From: Plectosphaerella cucumerina
Taxonomy: Eukaryota; Ascomycota; Sordariomycetes; Glomerellales; Plectosphaerellaceae
Direction: 5' to 3'
DNA length: 64,000 nt
Assembly (NCBI GenBank): GCA_020746995.1
Contig: JAGPXD010000002.1
Coordinates: forward strand, 3,224,001 to 3,288,000
A model generated the notes under the pieces. That model was not told where the DNA came from. It worked only from the letters and a program-made list of their open reading frames with translations, and did no database searches. This document shows, in pieces, positions 1-9,840 of the stretch (the stretch's first letter is position 1; every line of letters begins with the position of its first letter). The translations under genes and the position numbers were made by a program.

Positions 1-2
1 GG

Positions 3-497
3 ACCCATACAGCCATGGGCCTCTGCTTTGTTCCCATGATCGGCTCTATTCTTCTCATGACCTTGCCTGCCGAGGCCGGATGGGGCATCATCGTATCCAC
101 CTGGATGGGCGGCTGCTCCTCCGCCCTCCTCAGCAGCGCCGCCTCCATCATCGCGTCCAACGTCAAGGGCAACACCAAGAAGAGCGTCGTCTCTGCCGCC
201 TTCTTCATCTCCTACTGCGTCGGCTGCATCGTCGGTCCTTTTGCCTGGACGCAGAAGGATGCCCCTCGCTATGCGACTGGCTGCATCCTGAGCCTCTCGG
301 CCATGATCGGTCTCGTCATCACGTTCGGTGTCTTCCTGGTGGCCGCGAAGAAGAAGAACGCCAAGCGCGACGCGAAGGCGTCCGAGGGCAGGTCTGAGTA
401 TATCGTGGAGAAGGGCGACGGGACGCAGAGGGCGGGAGTCTCTACCGACTCGGACATGACGGACTTGCAGGATAAGGGGTTCCGGTACACCATCTGA
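3..497 (+). CDS. MFS transporter, allantoate permease (DAL5) type, 3' end
   Basis: The reading frame is open at the left edge, so only the last 164 codons are present and the true start lies outside. The visible part has three hydrophobic segments (about residues 5-25, 60-80 and 90-112 of this fragment) and then a charged cytoplasmic tail. The stretch NVKGNTKKSVVSA followed by FFISY, G and IVGP is the signature of the anion:cation symporter branch of the MFS, whose fungal members import allantoate, nicotinate, pantothenate or similar organic acids. The substrate cannot be told from this fragment. It stands 114 bp from, and convergent with, the aminotransferase gene. Family assignment is confident. 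Confidence 0.85.
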   Translation, partial: THTAMGLCFVPMIGSILLMTLPAEAGWGIIVSTWMGGCSSALLSSAASIIASNVKGNTKKSVVSAAFFISYCVGCIVGPFAWTQKDAPRYATGCILSLSAMIGLVITFGVFLVAAKKKNAKRDAKASEGRSEYIVEKGDGTQRAGVSTDSDMTDLQDKGFRYTI

Positions 498-611
498 AAT
501 TGCCACTTCGAACATCAAATAAGAAGGTCCAGATACTCTTGCCGTGTATGGCCTAGTCACATATCCCCCTAGTTCTCCATTGCTATACTGTAAGGTACTT
601 CGCAAGCGGTC

Positions 612-1727
612 TCACTCCTCCCGTAGTGCGGCGGAAATGGCCTTCATGCCTCCTTGGAGCTGCTCACGTGTGGGCCATCCATAGCCGAGGCGGAAATAGC
701 AATCGGGTCTCTCGAACCAGTGGCCAGGGCCGACGTAGGTAGCATGCTGCTTGAGCAACCTCTCGTAAAAGGCGGCGAAGCCGCCCTTAGGCTCCTTCTT
801 GATCCTAGGAAAGCAGACAACGCCTCCACTTGGCTTCACCCACTCGACTAGCTCCTCGCTGTCGACCCAGGCTTGAACCAGCTCAAGGCGAGCGCGCATC
901 TCGGCGTTGGTGTCAGCAAGGATTTCCTGGCGGCGTGACAGGACCTGCGTGGCGATCCACTCGTCAATGACACTGCCGCTGATGCTGATCTGTTCCTTGG
1001 CGGCGAGGAATGTCTCCTGAAGCTTCGGATTGGTCGAGATGAGCCAGCCGATGCGGATGCCGGGGATGCCAAAGGACTTGGACAGCGAGCTCACGCTGAT
1101 GACGTGTTCGCCCAGGGAAGCAGCAACAGGCAGCTTCTCGCCGTAGGCAACATCGCGGTAGGTCTCGTCGACGAGGAGCAGGACATTCTTCTGCTTGGTG
1201 ATGGCAACGAGGCGGTCAAGATCCGCGCGCGAGAGGGTGGTCCCGGTAGGGTTGTGCGGGCAGGTGACGGAGACGAGGCGGGTGGTGGGCTTGATAGCAG
1301 CAATGATCTCATCAATGTTTGGCTGAAAGCCAGACTCAAAGGTGACGTCGATGAAGGAGATGTCGCAGCCTACGGCGCGGGGAGTCTCCAAGTTTGTGGC
1401 GTAGTTGGGGCGGACGACGACGAGGTGGTTGAGGTTCGACTTGTCCGCGGAGCTCAGCAATGCCGTGGTGATGATGAAGAGGGCGCCGGCGGCACCAGAA
1501 GTGATGAGGACGTCGTCGATACCGACGTTGGCGTCGTCAGCCACGAGCTTTCGAAGCTTGGTCCCTCCACGGTGCTCATTGTAGAGCAGAGTAAGATTGG
1601 GGATCTGCAGGTTCAGGGACTCGATCGTCTGGTCGGCGATGGAGGTCTCGGACAGATTGTACTTGATCTTGTCGTAGCCGTACTCCTCTGGCGACTCGAT
1701 CTCAATTGGCATGCGCGAGTACTTCAT
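612..1727 (-). CDS. PLP-dependent aminotransferase, class I/II
   Basis: Single-exon gene of 371 aa when started at the ATG at 1727, where homology-like sequence begins (MKYSRMPIEIESPEEYG). The frame stays open to an ATG at 1943, but the extra 72 residues look like 5' UTR and contain a plausible 5' UTR intron (GTAAGT donor near 1864, CTGAC further down). Fold type I landmarks are present: the PHNPTG motif near residue 155 and the Schiff-base lysine near residue 217 in SSLSKSFG, followed by the IRIGWL strand. This places it with aspartate/aromatic/capreomycidine-synthase-like aminotransferases; the amino donor is unknown. Neighbours are a transporter, a Zn2Cys6 regulator and a P450. Confidence 0.85.
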   Translation of the reverse strand: MKYSRMPIEIESPEEYGYDKIKYNLSETSIADQTIESLNLQIPNLTLLYNEHRGGTKLRKLVADDANVGIDDVLITSGAAGALFIITTALLSSADKSNLNHLVVVRPNYATNLETPRAVGCDISFIDVTFESGFQPNIDEIIAAIKPTTRLVSVTCPHNPTGTTLSRADLDRLVAITKQKNVLLLVDETYRDVAYGEKLPVAASLGEHVISVSSLSKSFGIPGIRIGWLISTNPKLQETFLAAKEQISISGSVIDEWIATQVLSRRQEILADTNAEMRARLELVQAWVDSEELVEWVKPSGGVVCFPRIKKEPKGGFAAFYERLLKQHATYVGPGHWFERPDCYFRLGYGWPTREQLQGGMKAISAALREE

Positions 1728-2256
1728 CTTTGCGAACGGTCGAAAGAGGCGGGATAGCTCTTCTGGGCGAATTGTCGTTGTAATTTGAGGGGTTGAAGTA
1801 CAAGTCAGACGGGTGAGTGGCGGCGGGTGTCGTCGCACCAAGTTGCTTGCTCGAGTTTGACTTACCGGTGTCAAAGGGGTATTTATTCTCAGCGCGTCGG
1901 ACAGGAGATCCGACTCTCTTTGCTCGTTAGTCACAGACAACAAACAATGATGGTCATAGCAGTGTATCCAAGAAGCAATGCTTTGCAGTCGTTCATCCTG
2001 GGGAGTCGGGTATCAAGGTGGGCCAGGAAGTTCGATGATCTTGGCCCGCTTCGCGACGAACTGCCCTCCCAGGATGACCCGTCTTGAAGGGGCTAGAGTC
2101 TACGGGAAAGTAGATGCTCCTATGCAGGTATCAGATTCCCCGCATCAGATGTCGGCCCCGTCCTCAGCAAGGGGATTCTTTTAGCCACTACTTGGTGTGC
2201 CTGGGAGGGCAAGGAGGAGTCACTAGTACAGGCGGGTCGCGAACTTGCAACGCTCC
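1728..2256. other. Intergenic, aminotransferase 5' region / regulator 3' region
   Basis: No coding sequence is convincing here. On the minus strand, 1740-1865 may hold a 5' UTR intron of the aminotransferase gene. Nothing else is recognised. Confidence 0.5.
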
Positions 2257-4077
2257 TCAGATGAGTAGAGCGTGGAAGTCTATTGGGAATATCCGATCGG
2301 ACCTGCCGCGCTGTCTGCCGGTGCTCGAACGTTTCCAGCAGCTACTCATGATGCTCAGGGCAGTGCCGCTGTTACCAAGTCCGCCGGACTCAGCGACAAG
2401 CCTGGCGAGCGGATCTTCCAGGATCTGTCGATGCCCTTCCTCGGCCATGCATCCCAGTATGCACAAAGGCCAGACCAGGCCCTGGAGTGAGATGCACGGA
2501 GGCCAGTCCCGAAGCACATCCACAGCCGTCTCGAGTGGCCCCGTGACCTCGGGAAGAGATGCATACGGCCCCGAAACTATGGTGCTCAGCAGTACCAGCG
2601 ACGCGAGGGCAAAGATTTGCGAGACCCAGTCAGCCTGGACAAGGGTGGGGCTTGACTGGGAAGAAGGATCCAGAAGTCAATACCTCTCTGTCAAAAATGA
2701 AGATGGGAGTCATGGGCTTGGGTGGTCCCATACGTGTACTAACCTTGATCGCCAGCCCCAGCCCATGGACGCCCTCCTGCAACGCGCCCTGGATCATCCT
2801 GCTCTTCGTCGCCAGCGCCAGCATGCTTAACGTCCCTTGCTCTTCCATCTCCGTCTTCCATGCTTGCAGGTGCGCTAGGTCACCGATGCACACCATGACC
2901 CAGTTGTAACATCCCATCAGATCTGCCATTTCAAGATCTGAAGCCTCCAGCCACTCCCGATAGGGAATTCGTGGCACCCTGTCCATCGAAACGCAAGCTA
3001 GGATGTCGAACCAGATCGCCTGAGCCATGAGGAAGTCAAGTTCTGGATGGGTTTCCGCGGTCACCGAGCCGCGTCCCACCGTGGTTGGAGGAGAGGCTGC
3101 AGCCTCAGGGCTTCCGATATCAGGCCTCCGATTGCGTGAACCGAGGATGGTAGTGACGGCGTCTAGATGCGGATGCCAGTCATAGTCACCACCCTTCAAA
3201 ACCTGTGATGTTCTTGAATTAGCTGAGCATAAATCAACGATAGATCGAGAACCAAAGCCCAAGGACGGATGATTGGGCGAATGGGAATGGATTGATGAAA
3301 GTAGCCAGTCCTTACCTCGAAGCTGATCAGCATCAAACTGGAAGCGACAAACTCGGTGAGCTTGGATGTGTCGCTAACGAGTTTCTCACCCTCGGTGATG
3401 CGGGAAAAGTCGCAGAGTATGCGCAGAGCTCGTGAGTGGTACTCGATGACTTGCTGGTCTCGGATGTCTTTCGGCTGCTGTGAGTTCTCTGTGGACTGTC
3501 GGTGCAGGGCGGACAGCGCGAGAGCGGCATGGTAAAGAGGTCCGCGATTGCTGAGGAAGAACAGGAGCCAGCCGCGATCCCCTAACCTGGAGCGAGAGCA
3601 GAAATAGGGAAATTGCCAGAAAAAGACGTGGTCGATGTAGTGCATGAGCAAAGTTGCAGAATGCCGCTCGAAAGTGGGCAAGACGGCCTCGCCAGGCGCA
3701 TCTGCGTCCAGGAGTGAAAGCGACGGCAGATGGGCGGTCGCGGTCGAAGGTGGTCTCGGTGAAGTCTCAGCAGGATGAACAACCTCTAGAGAGGCAAGGC
3801 CCGGACTGATGGTTACTCCAGCCGTATTGGATGCCCCATCCCGCGCGGCTCTCTGGTTCCGGACCTCTCGAAGCCTCCGGGTGTGCTGCTTGACGGCTTT
3901 CTTGATGCGCCGAAGCTCAAGCCTCTCCGCGGCCGCCCCATCCATCCATTGGGGCTTGGGGCCGTAACCGTGACAAGTGATGCGTCGCGCACTGCATTCT
4001 CGGCAGGCTGGGGCTCGAAGATCGCATTTTCGATGTCTGAGCTTGCAGGTCCAGCATCCAGACGGAGCACTCACCAT
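2257..4077 (-). CDS. Zn(II)2Cys6 fungal transcription factor
   Basis: Three exons, 4077-3316, 3202-2744 and 2634-2257, give 532 aa; both introns (113 and 109 bp) have GT-AG ends and preserve phase 0. The ATG at 4077 is chosen because the zinc cluster starts right after it (residues 8-36: CWTCKLRHRKCD, then CREC and a last C); an ATG at 4140 would add 21 residues. The middle and C-terminal parts match the fungal-specific transcription factor pattern: LMLISFEVLKGG at the first junction, then ASLVLLSTIVSG and LVWPLCILGCMA followed by a CW near the end. Expected to be a nuclear DNA-binding regulator. It is divergent from the P450 gene across 844 bp, so that P450 is its most obvious candidate target (inference). 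Confidence 0.9.
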
Positions 4078-4921
4078 GGCAGGCGTACTGAGGTTGTCAG
4101 ACAAGCCAGGAAGCTGACAGCTTGAGGGAAGGGTTCGCATGTCGGGATGGAAGTCTAGGGTCGATCTCGGAGAGGGGTTCCAGTGACGGCTCGCCTTTCC
4201 CTCCCAGCTCTCGGTACGACCTTCCCTCCTGGGGCGAAAGCTCCGCCCTAGGTAGGCGCCAGGGAGCTAGCGCTTCATTCGCGACGGGATGCTGCGTGCT
4301 CGAGAAGAACCTACATGACAACTACCGAGATGTAGGATGTAGGCTGAGAGCCTGAATCGAGTTCGCATCGCAAGTAATGTACTGGCGAGAAAACTCCTGC
4401 CAGGTCCGCCTACACCTGTGGTGTGACCCCAGGCTGACCTGTCACGACCGTACACACGGCCAGTGTCGCACAGCGCCTTGAAGACGGGAGGTCAACTGAC
4501 GAATAGGATCACCTGCTTTCCCAATCCTGAAACGCGGGACACGGACAAGATCCCCTGCAGAAAAAGAGCCCAGAACTGTAACCCCTCGGATCAGGGCTGG
4601 CCCCTCTTGCCACGGCCCCCTCGATTTCTGACGTCGAGACTCCCATTTGCGTGCGTGTTCCCAGAGACAGCTGGAGGTGTCGGAGCATCAGCACTACACT
4701 AGCGCGCCGGTGCTGATGAGCTGCCCGAGCCCGAGCTACTGGCGGACTTGGTTCCATCGCTAGAACCCCCTCGATCTTCCTCCTGTCTACTCACTCTTTT
4801 CGAGACCATCATGTGCAGCCGGACTGCCCTGACAGCATCTATTCGTCCCTCATCGCGCGCAGCTCTGTGAGCATTCCATAGTCAACGCGCCCAATCGCCG
4901 ACAACGCCACAATCGCCCGTC
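4078..4921. promoter_or_regulatory. Divergent promoter region, Zn2Cys6 regulator / P450
   Basis: 844 bp between two divergently transcribed genes. Several CGG and CCG triplets occur (for example around 4187 and 4212) but no clear inverted CGG-N-CCG pair was picked out by eye. It must carry both 5' UTRs and promoters; no ORF is convincing. Confidence 0.5.
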
Positions 4922-6668
4922 ATGGCCGACGCGCATACACTCCGAGCCCAGCTGCTCGAGTCGCTGACCCCAGGCCGGGTCATCGCAGGCCTCGCGCTGT
5001 TCCTCCTCGGCTCGCTGGCCATCGACTACACGTGGAAACCGACCTACCCCGTCGAGATCCCCATGGTCGGCCACGGCCGCGGATTCCTCCCGACCGTGCG
5101 CAACTTTCTCGGGTACATGTCGCATTATCGCGAATGGATCATCGACGGCTATGGAAAGGTGAGCATGCGCTTCATCGTGGCAAACGACGCTCTGGCTGAC
5201 ATACCCAGCACTCGAAGCAGGACCGCGCCTTCATCGTGCCCGCCGCCGTTGCCCGCGCCTACGATATCATCCTCCCTCGCTCCCAAACGCAATGGCTGCT
5301 CGACCGCCCCGACCACATCGTCTCCGCCCACGAAGCGCACAACGACGTACTCTACGCCGACTACAACTTTCTCGGCCGCTCCAATTCGCGCTCGCACTGG
5401 TACAATCATGTCGTACACCGCTCCCTCGCCCGCCACCTTCCCACCATCGTTCCGGGCATCTCGGAAGAGGTCGTCGAATCGGTTGACGCCGCCTTTGGCA
5501 CCGACACGTCAGGCTACAAGACAATAAAGCTATGGGACGCCTGGCTGCGCGTCGTGCCCCAGGTCACAAACAGGATGCTCGTCGGCTCCAGAATCTGCCG
5601 CAACGAGGACTTCAACAAGCGCATGGTCTCGTTCGTCGACGCCATTATCATCAATTGCTTTATCCTCAACATGGTGCCTAGCCTGCTGCACCCCGTCTTC
5701 GGCCGCCTGGTCGCCCTGCCGAACTGGTACCACTGGTGGAAGGCCTCAAAACACAGCATACCTTTGATCGAAGAGCGTCTTGCAGCCTTCGAGAAGAAGG
5801 ATGCTGGGGACCCGGCGTACGAGAACTGGACCCCGCCGGAGGACTACGTCACATGGTCGATCCGCCTGGCGAGATCAGAGGGAAAACCCCAGGAGCTGGA
5901 CGCAACGACCATCTCGAAGCGCCTCCTGCCTCTGCAGTTTGCCGCGATCCACACAACGGTCCTGACGGGCCACAGTGTGATGCTTGATCTCCTCACATCC
6001 GACCCCGAGAAGAAATTCATTGAAGGTTTGAGGGAGGAAGCTTCGCGGGTGCTGGCGGAGGAAGGTGGCCACTGGACCAAGAACGCCCTGTCGCGGCTCT
6101 ACCGCATCGACAGCGCGATCCGTGAGTCCCAGCGTCTGAGCAACTTCTCCGCCACTCTCGTCGAGCGCATCGTCATTGCCAAGGAGGGCATCACCAACGA
6201 GATGGAGGGCTGGCATGTGCCGCAGGGCGCGTACATCTCCTTCAACCTGCAAGGCATGCATCACGACGAGGACATCTACCCCAATGCCGACCAGTACGAC
6301 GCCTTCAGGTTTAGCGCGCCGAGGGAAGCCTACGAGGCCCTGCCGCAGGAGAAGAAGGATCCCGACGAGGGGTTGAGGCTGAAGAAGCTGGGCATGGTCA
6401 CCACGAGCGATGCCCACCTTGCCTTTGGACACGGCAGACATGCCTGGTGAGTTTTGTCCGCCTACCTGAGATGTCGCAAGCTAACAATCACAGTCCCGGT
6501 CGCTTCTTTGTCGCACACGAGCTGAAGCTTGTTCTGGCCCACCTTGTTCTCAACTACGACCTGAAGCCTCTCGACGTTCCTCGTCCGCAGCCACAGTGGA
6601 TCGGGGCAACCATCATTCCTCCTGTCGAGGCGACCATCCAGCTGAAGCGGAGAGAGGGCACTGTCTGA
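4922..6668 (+). CDS. Cytochrome P450 monooxygenase
   Basis: Exons 4922-5158, 5209-6446 and 6494-6668 give 549 aa, a normal P450 length; introns are 50 and 47 bp, the first with CTGAC. An N-terminal hydrophobic anchor (about residues 18-36) predicts ER membrane attachment. The I-helix oxygen-activation motif is AAIHTT at residues 324-329 (the AxxxTT form), the K-helix ExxR is ESQR from E385, and the heme loop is FGHGRHACPGRF with the axial cysteine at residue 492, split by the second intron. AAIHTT and CPGRFF occur in fungal families that include ent-kaurene oxidase-like enzymes, but the substrate cannot be inferred. Divergent from a Zn2Cys6 regulator. Confidence 0.93.
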
Positions 6669-7536
6669 TGGATGGCACGATGTAATGGAGGAATTGATCT
6701 ACCAGAGCCATGTAGGCAAGTATTCCGATTAATGACTAGTCTACTCATCTTCATTCTATGCTCAGGCCACTGTTCCATGTCACCTGGCGTGGCAAGACTG
6801 AAGTATCACAGGTTCTGTCCCCGTGCCATCTCTTGTTGCCACCATCTCGCCATCTCCTCTTGTCCCAACCATGGATCCTGGCAGCCTGTCTTCCGATTTC
6901 AAGGCCGGCCTTTCATCCGGCCCGTCTGTTCCACTTTGGCGGCAGGTGGTTCAGACGGCAGGCACGTGTTCTGTGTTGTGACGGCAGGAACAACATGGTC
7001 CGTGCGTCTGGTTCCGTGCATGGGTGGTGTTCAGCGCGCCCGCTGAACGACACCACGCAAACCATCACGAGCTCTACAGGTCGCATTCCGGCAAACAACT
7101 CCTCAAAAAGACTTCAGTAAATAGATCTACAGGTTCAATATTGATCCAAACTATCAGATATCTCTGATCTGCTCTGTGGCGAACGTGGTCGAGGTCTCAA
7201 GGCCAGCCTCGGTCGACCACCTCCTTTTCCAACATGGTCACGTGCCCCGGGCCAAGAGGTGATTCAGACGGAAGGCAGGCCACCTGCCTGACCTCCAGGA
7301 GTCTCGCCTCCTTCTTCCGCTTCTGCCTGAGCCCTAGATCCCACTCTATCGCCAGTTTCTTCCCTCCCACCAAATCTCGTCCACACGCCGTTCCTGATCC
7401 TTCTCCCACCAACGAGTCGCCATCCCCAGCTCACGGCACAATCCTCTGACGCCATAAGAGCATTCACGAGAAAGCATCCGATAACACCATTCACTTCTTT
7501 GTTTCATCCAGAGTCGGAGATTCATCCAGTCCCATC
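6669..7536. other. Intergenic, P450 3' / GT15-like 5' region
   Basis: 868 bp with only short, compositionally random frames. The last few hundred bases are pyrimidine-rich, as expected for a 5' UTR and promoter of the downstream gene. No RNA gene seen. Confidence 0.5.
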
Positions 7537-9204
7537 ATGGCTGTCTCCATTCACCGCCTGGTCAGCCGTCACCGCTGCCTGCGTGAACGCACCCGCATTC
7601 GAGTCCGCCGTCGCATCAACTTCAAAGCTCGGATCGTGGCCTTGATCCTCGCGATCATCACTCTTGGCGGCCTCATTAGGTCAGTCTCGGCCGCTCGTAC
7701 TCTGGGAGCCACGAAGGAAACCCGCGCCGCTCTGGTCTGCCTCACCAGCGAGGACGATGTCGCCCGCACTGTTACCACCATCACCGATCTCGAGGAACGC
7801 TTCAACTCGGCCTACAACTACGACTGGACTGTCTTCAGCCGCGAGGAACTCTCTCATGACACAAAGGACGCCCTCTCCAACGCCACTAGCGGTGGCGCCA
7901 TCACCTTCGACATCATCCCCGACGCACACTGGTCTCTGCCGAAGTGGGTGGAGGAGAAGCATCGCCAGAACCCCGGCCAGCCTGCCTAGAACGAGGGCTG
8001 CAAGGACACTCACGGCGATGACTACCACCGCAAGGCTCGATGGGATGCTGGCCTCTTCGCACGGGAGAACAGACTCCGATCATTCGACTGGTTCCTCAAG
8101 GTCGATCCTGGCGTGAGTCTCCTCGACTGTCATCGGTGTTCCCTGACTGACACGACGCAGTCTCAGCTCCCTCACGACTTCAACTTTGACATCTTCAACG
8201 CCATGAGGGACACCCAGATCTCGTACGGCATGAGCAGCATTGGAAGCGGCAGTCCCGAGTCCTCCAGAGTTCTCCGCCAGACCGCACAGTCCTTCCTGGC
8301 CCGCCATGAGAAGACTGCCATGCGCGAGGCTGACTTCACCTGGATCCTCGGTCCCTCCGACACCGCCGACTTCACCGGTGAAGACAACGACCTCGAGTAC
8401 CTCACAGAACTTGGCTTCAACCAGCACAAGCCACTCGCCGACGCTCCCGACGCTCGACCCTCCCGCAACACACCCGTCAACAGCGCTCGCTTCGACATGG
8501 GCAGTCTCCAGGTGCTCCGCGACACCGAGTTCATGGCCTACTTCGACCACCTTGACGACCAGGGCATGTTTATCCACCACCACATCCCCGACTCGACCGT
8601 CAAGTCACTCGGTGCCTCGCTTCTGTTCCCTCAGTCGAGCGTCTGGCGCATGGACGACGACTCCTGCCCCAGCGCCGGCCAAGCCTACTGCCTCCCGCCC
8701 GACGACTCAACCTCGATGATGGTCCGACACCGCCGCCGCTTCCTCTCGGCCATGATCGGCGGACCGGCCCTGGGCTGGACTGACGCCATCCTCGAGACGA
8801 GCGACGCCGGCGCGGCCCTGTGGAGCGAGTACTGGAAGCAGGTCGCGGACACAGTCGACTACCTCCAGCCACTCGTCGACTCGGGCCGCGGACACACCAA
8901 CCTCGACTGGGGCCAGCTCGAGCTCAAGAAGAAGTGGATCTTCGGCTTGAGCGAGTCGCCGGTCCCAGTCGGGGAAATGGTGGTCCGCTACTTCATTGAG
9001 GGTGACGCCAGTCGCGTTTGCGAGGTGACAGACAGTCCGTCCGGTGTTCGAGGCCCGGAGGCCGAACTTATACTGGATGATTCCGAGGTTCGAGGCGGGT
9101 CCGCGGTTGGCAGTGACGCATCCGCAGTCGGCAAGCACGATTTCGGAATCCGCAGTGGCGTGCCTTCACTTCACAACAAGGACTCCGCGATCCGCAGTGA
9201 GTAA
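7537..9204 (+). pseudogene. GT15 (Kre2/Mnt1-like) mannosyltransferase homologue with one in-frame stop
   Basis: Two exons, 7537-8112 and 8161-9204 (48-bp intron with CTGAC), form one continuous frame of 539 sense codons except for TAG at 7987-7989 (codon 151). The product resembles GT15 alpha-1,2-mannosyltransferases of the Golgi: a basic N-terminus and membrane anchor (about residues 32-48), LEERFNSAYNYDW near 88-100, HWSLPKWV, then WFLKVDPG, FNFDIFNAMRD, FDMGSLQVLRDTEFMAYFDHLD and a late SLGASLL. Homology lies on both sides of the stop, so the TAG breaks an otherwise complete gene. The C-terminal 60 residues look non-conserved. Alternatives are a sequencing error, or a 42-bp intron from 7948 to 7989 with a poor donor. 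The sequence is also divergent from classical GT15 proteins. Confidence 0.72.
9120..9198. repeat. Three copies of a 9-bp motif (ATCCGCAGT)
   Basis: Identical 9-mers start at 9120, 9148 and 9190, with spacings of 28 and 42 bp, at the extreme 3' end of the GT15-like reading frame, where family similarity has ended. Origin unknown. Confidence 0.6.
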
Positions 9205-9464
9205 GAGGCAAGGCATCACCGAATCACAGGGTCAAGCATCACGTGGCAGGAGCGGGAATACAAAGCAAGTTGACATCAAGTCTCATGTTTGGGCGTGGAA
9301 TCAATGGCCGATCAACTACGGGGCAAGATGGGAGGCAGATACTTTGGGACTTTCCTGACGTTACTTGGGTGGTCAATACATCTCTCCTACACTTTGTGCT
9401 CCCTTTTCTTGTGAAGTTCTTTGTGACTGCTCATGGTTCTGAAGTTAAAAGGATGTGTCTATGT

Positions 9465-9840
9465 CTTCCTTGCCCTAGATCAGCACGGCTTCTCTGGCGC
9501 ACATCCCTTTGTCTTTAGCAACACCGGTGTCAGCATCAGTCCGTCTTGACTACTACCTCCTCTGTTGAACAGATGTACCCATCCTTACAGTCAAGGAGAT
9601 GAACGTCAGCATCCGCTACGGACTTCCTTTAACAGCAGTGCGGACACCAGCATCGGGTTTGCCTTCTACAGCCTTCCCGTTGAAGAGATCCTCTTGCATT
9701 GTTGCCCTGCCTAGATAAGCGTGAACCTCCGCAGCGGACAGCCTCTTGCCTCAAGCAGTGCCGGAGTCAGCATCGGGTCTGCCTTGGCCACTATCTTTCC
9801 TGTTTTGCGACTCCGATAGACCTGGAAGGTGGTGGGATCA
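9465..9840. repeat. Degenerate ~120-bp tandem repeat, 3 copies, overlapping the HET gene 3' end
   Basis: The core (T/C)CAGCAT lies at 9530, 9647 and 9767, giving periods of 117 and 120 bp, both multiples of three. On the minus strand the copy at about 9752-9840 encodes the last residues of the HET protein. The other two copies lie beyond its stop at 9711-9713 and still align in the same frame (KANPMLVSALL and DGLMLTPVLLK against KADPMLTPALL) but contain stops. They look like decaying coding repeats rather than a transposon. Confidence 0.75.

Noticed and set aside
7944..7989. An intron that would remove the TAG of the GT15-like gene
   Set aside because: The GTGGGT donor at 7944 breaks the frame; the in-frame alternative from 7948 has a weak donor, no branch site and is only 42 bp, and it would delete residues that look conserved.
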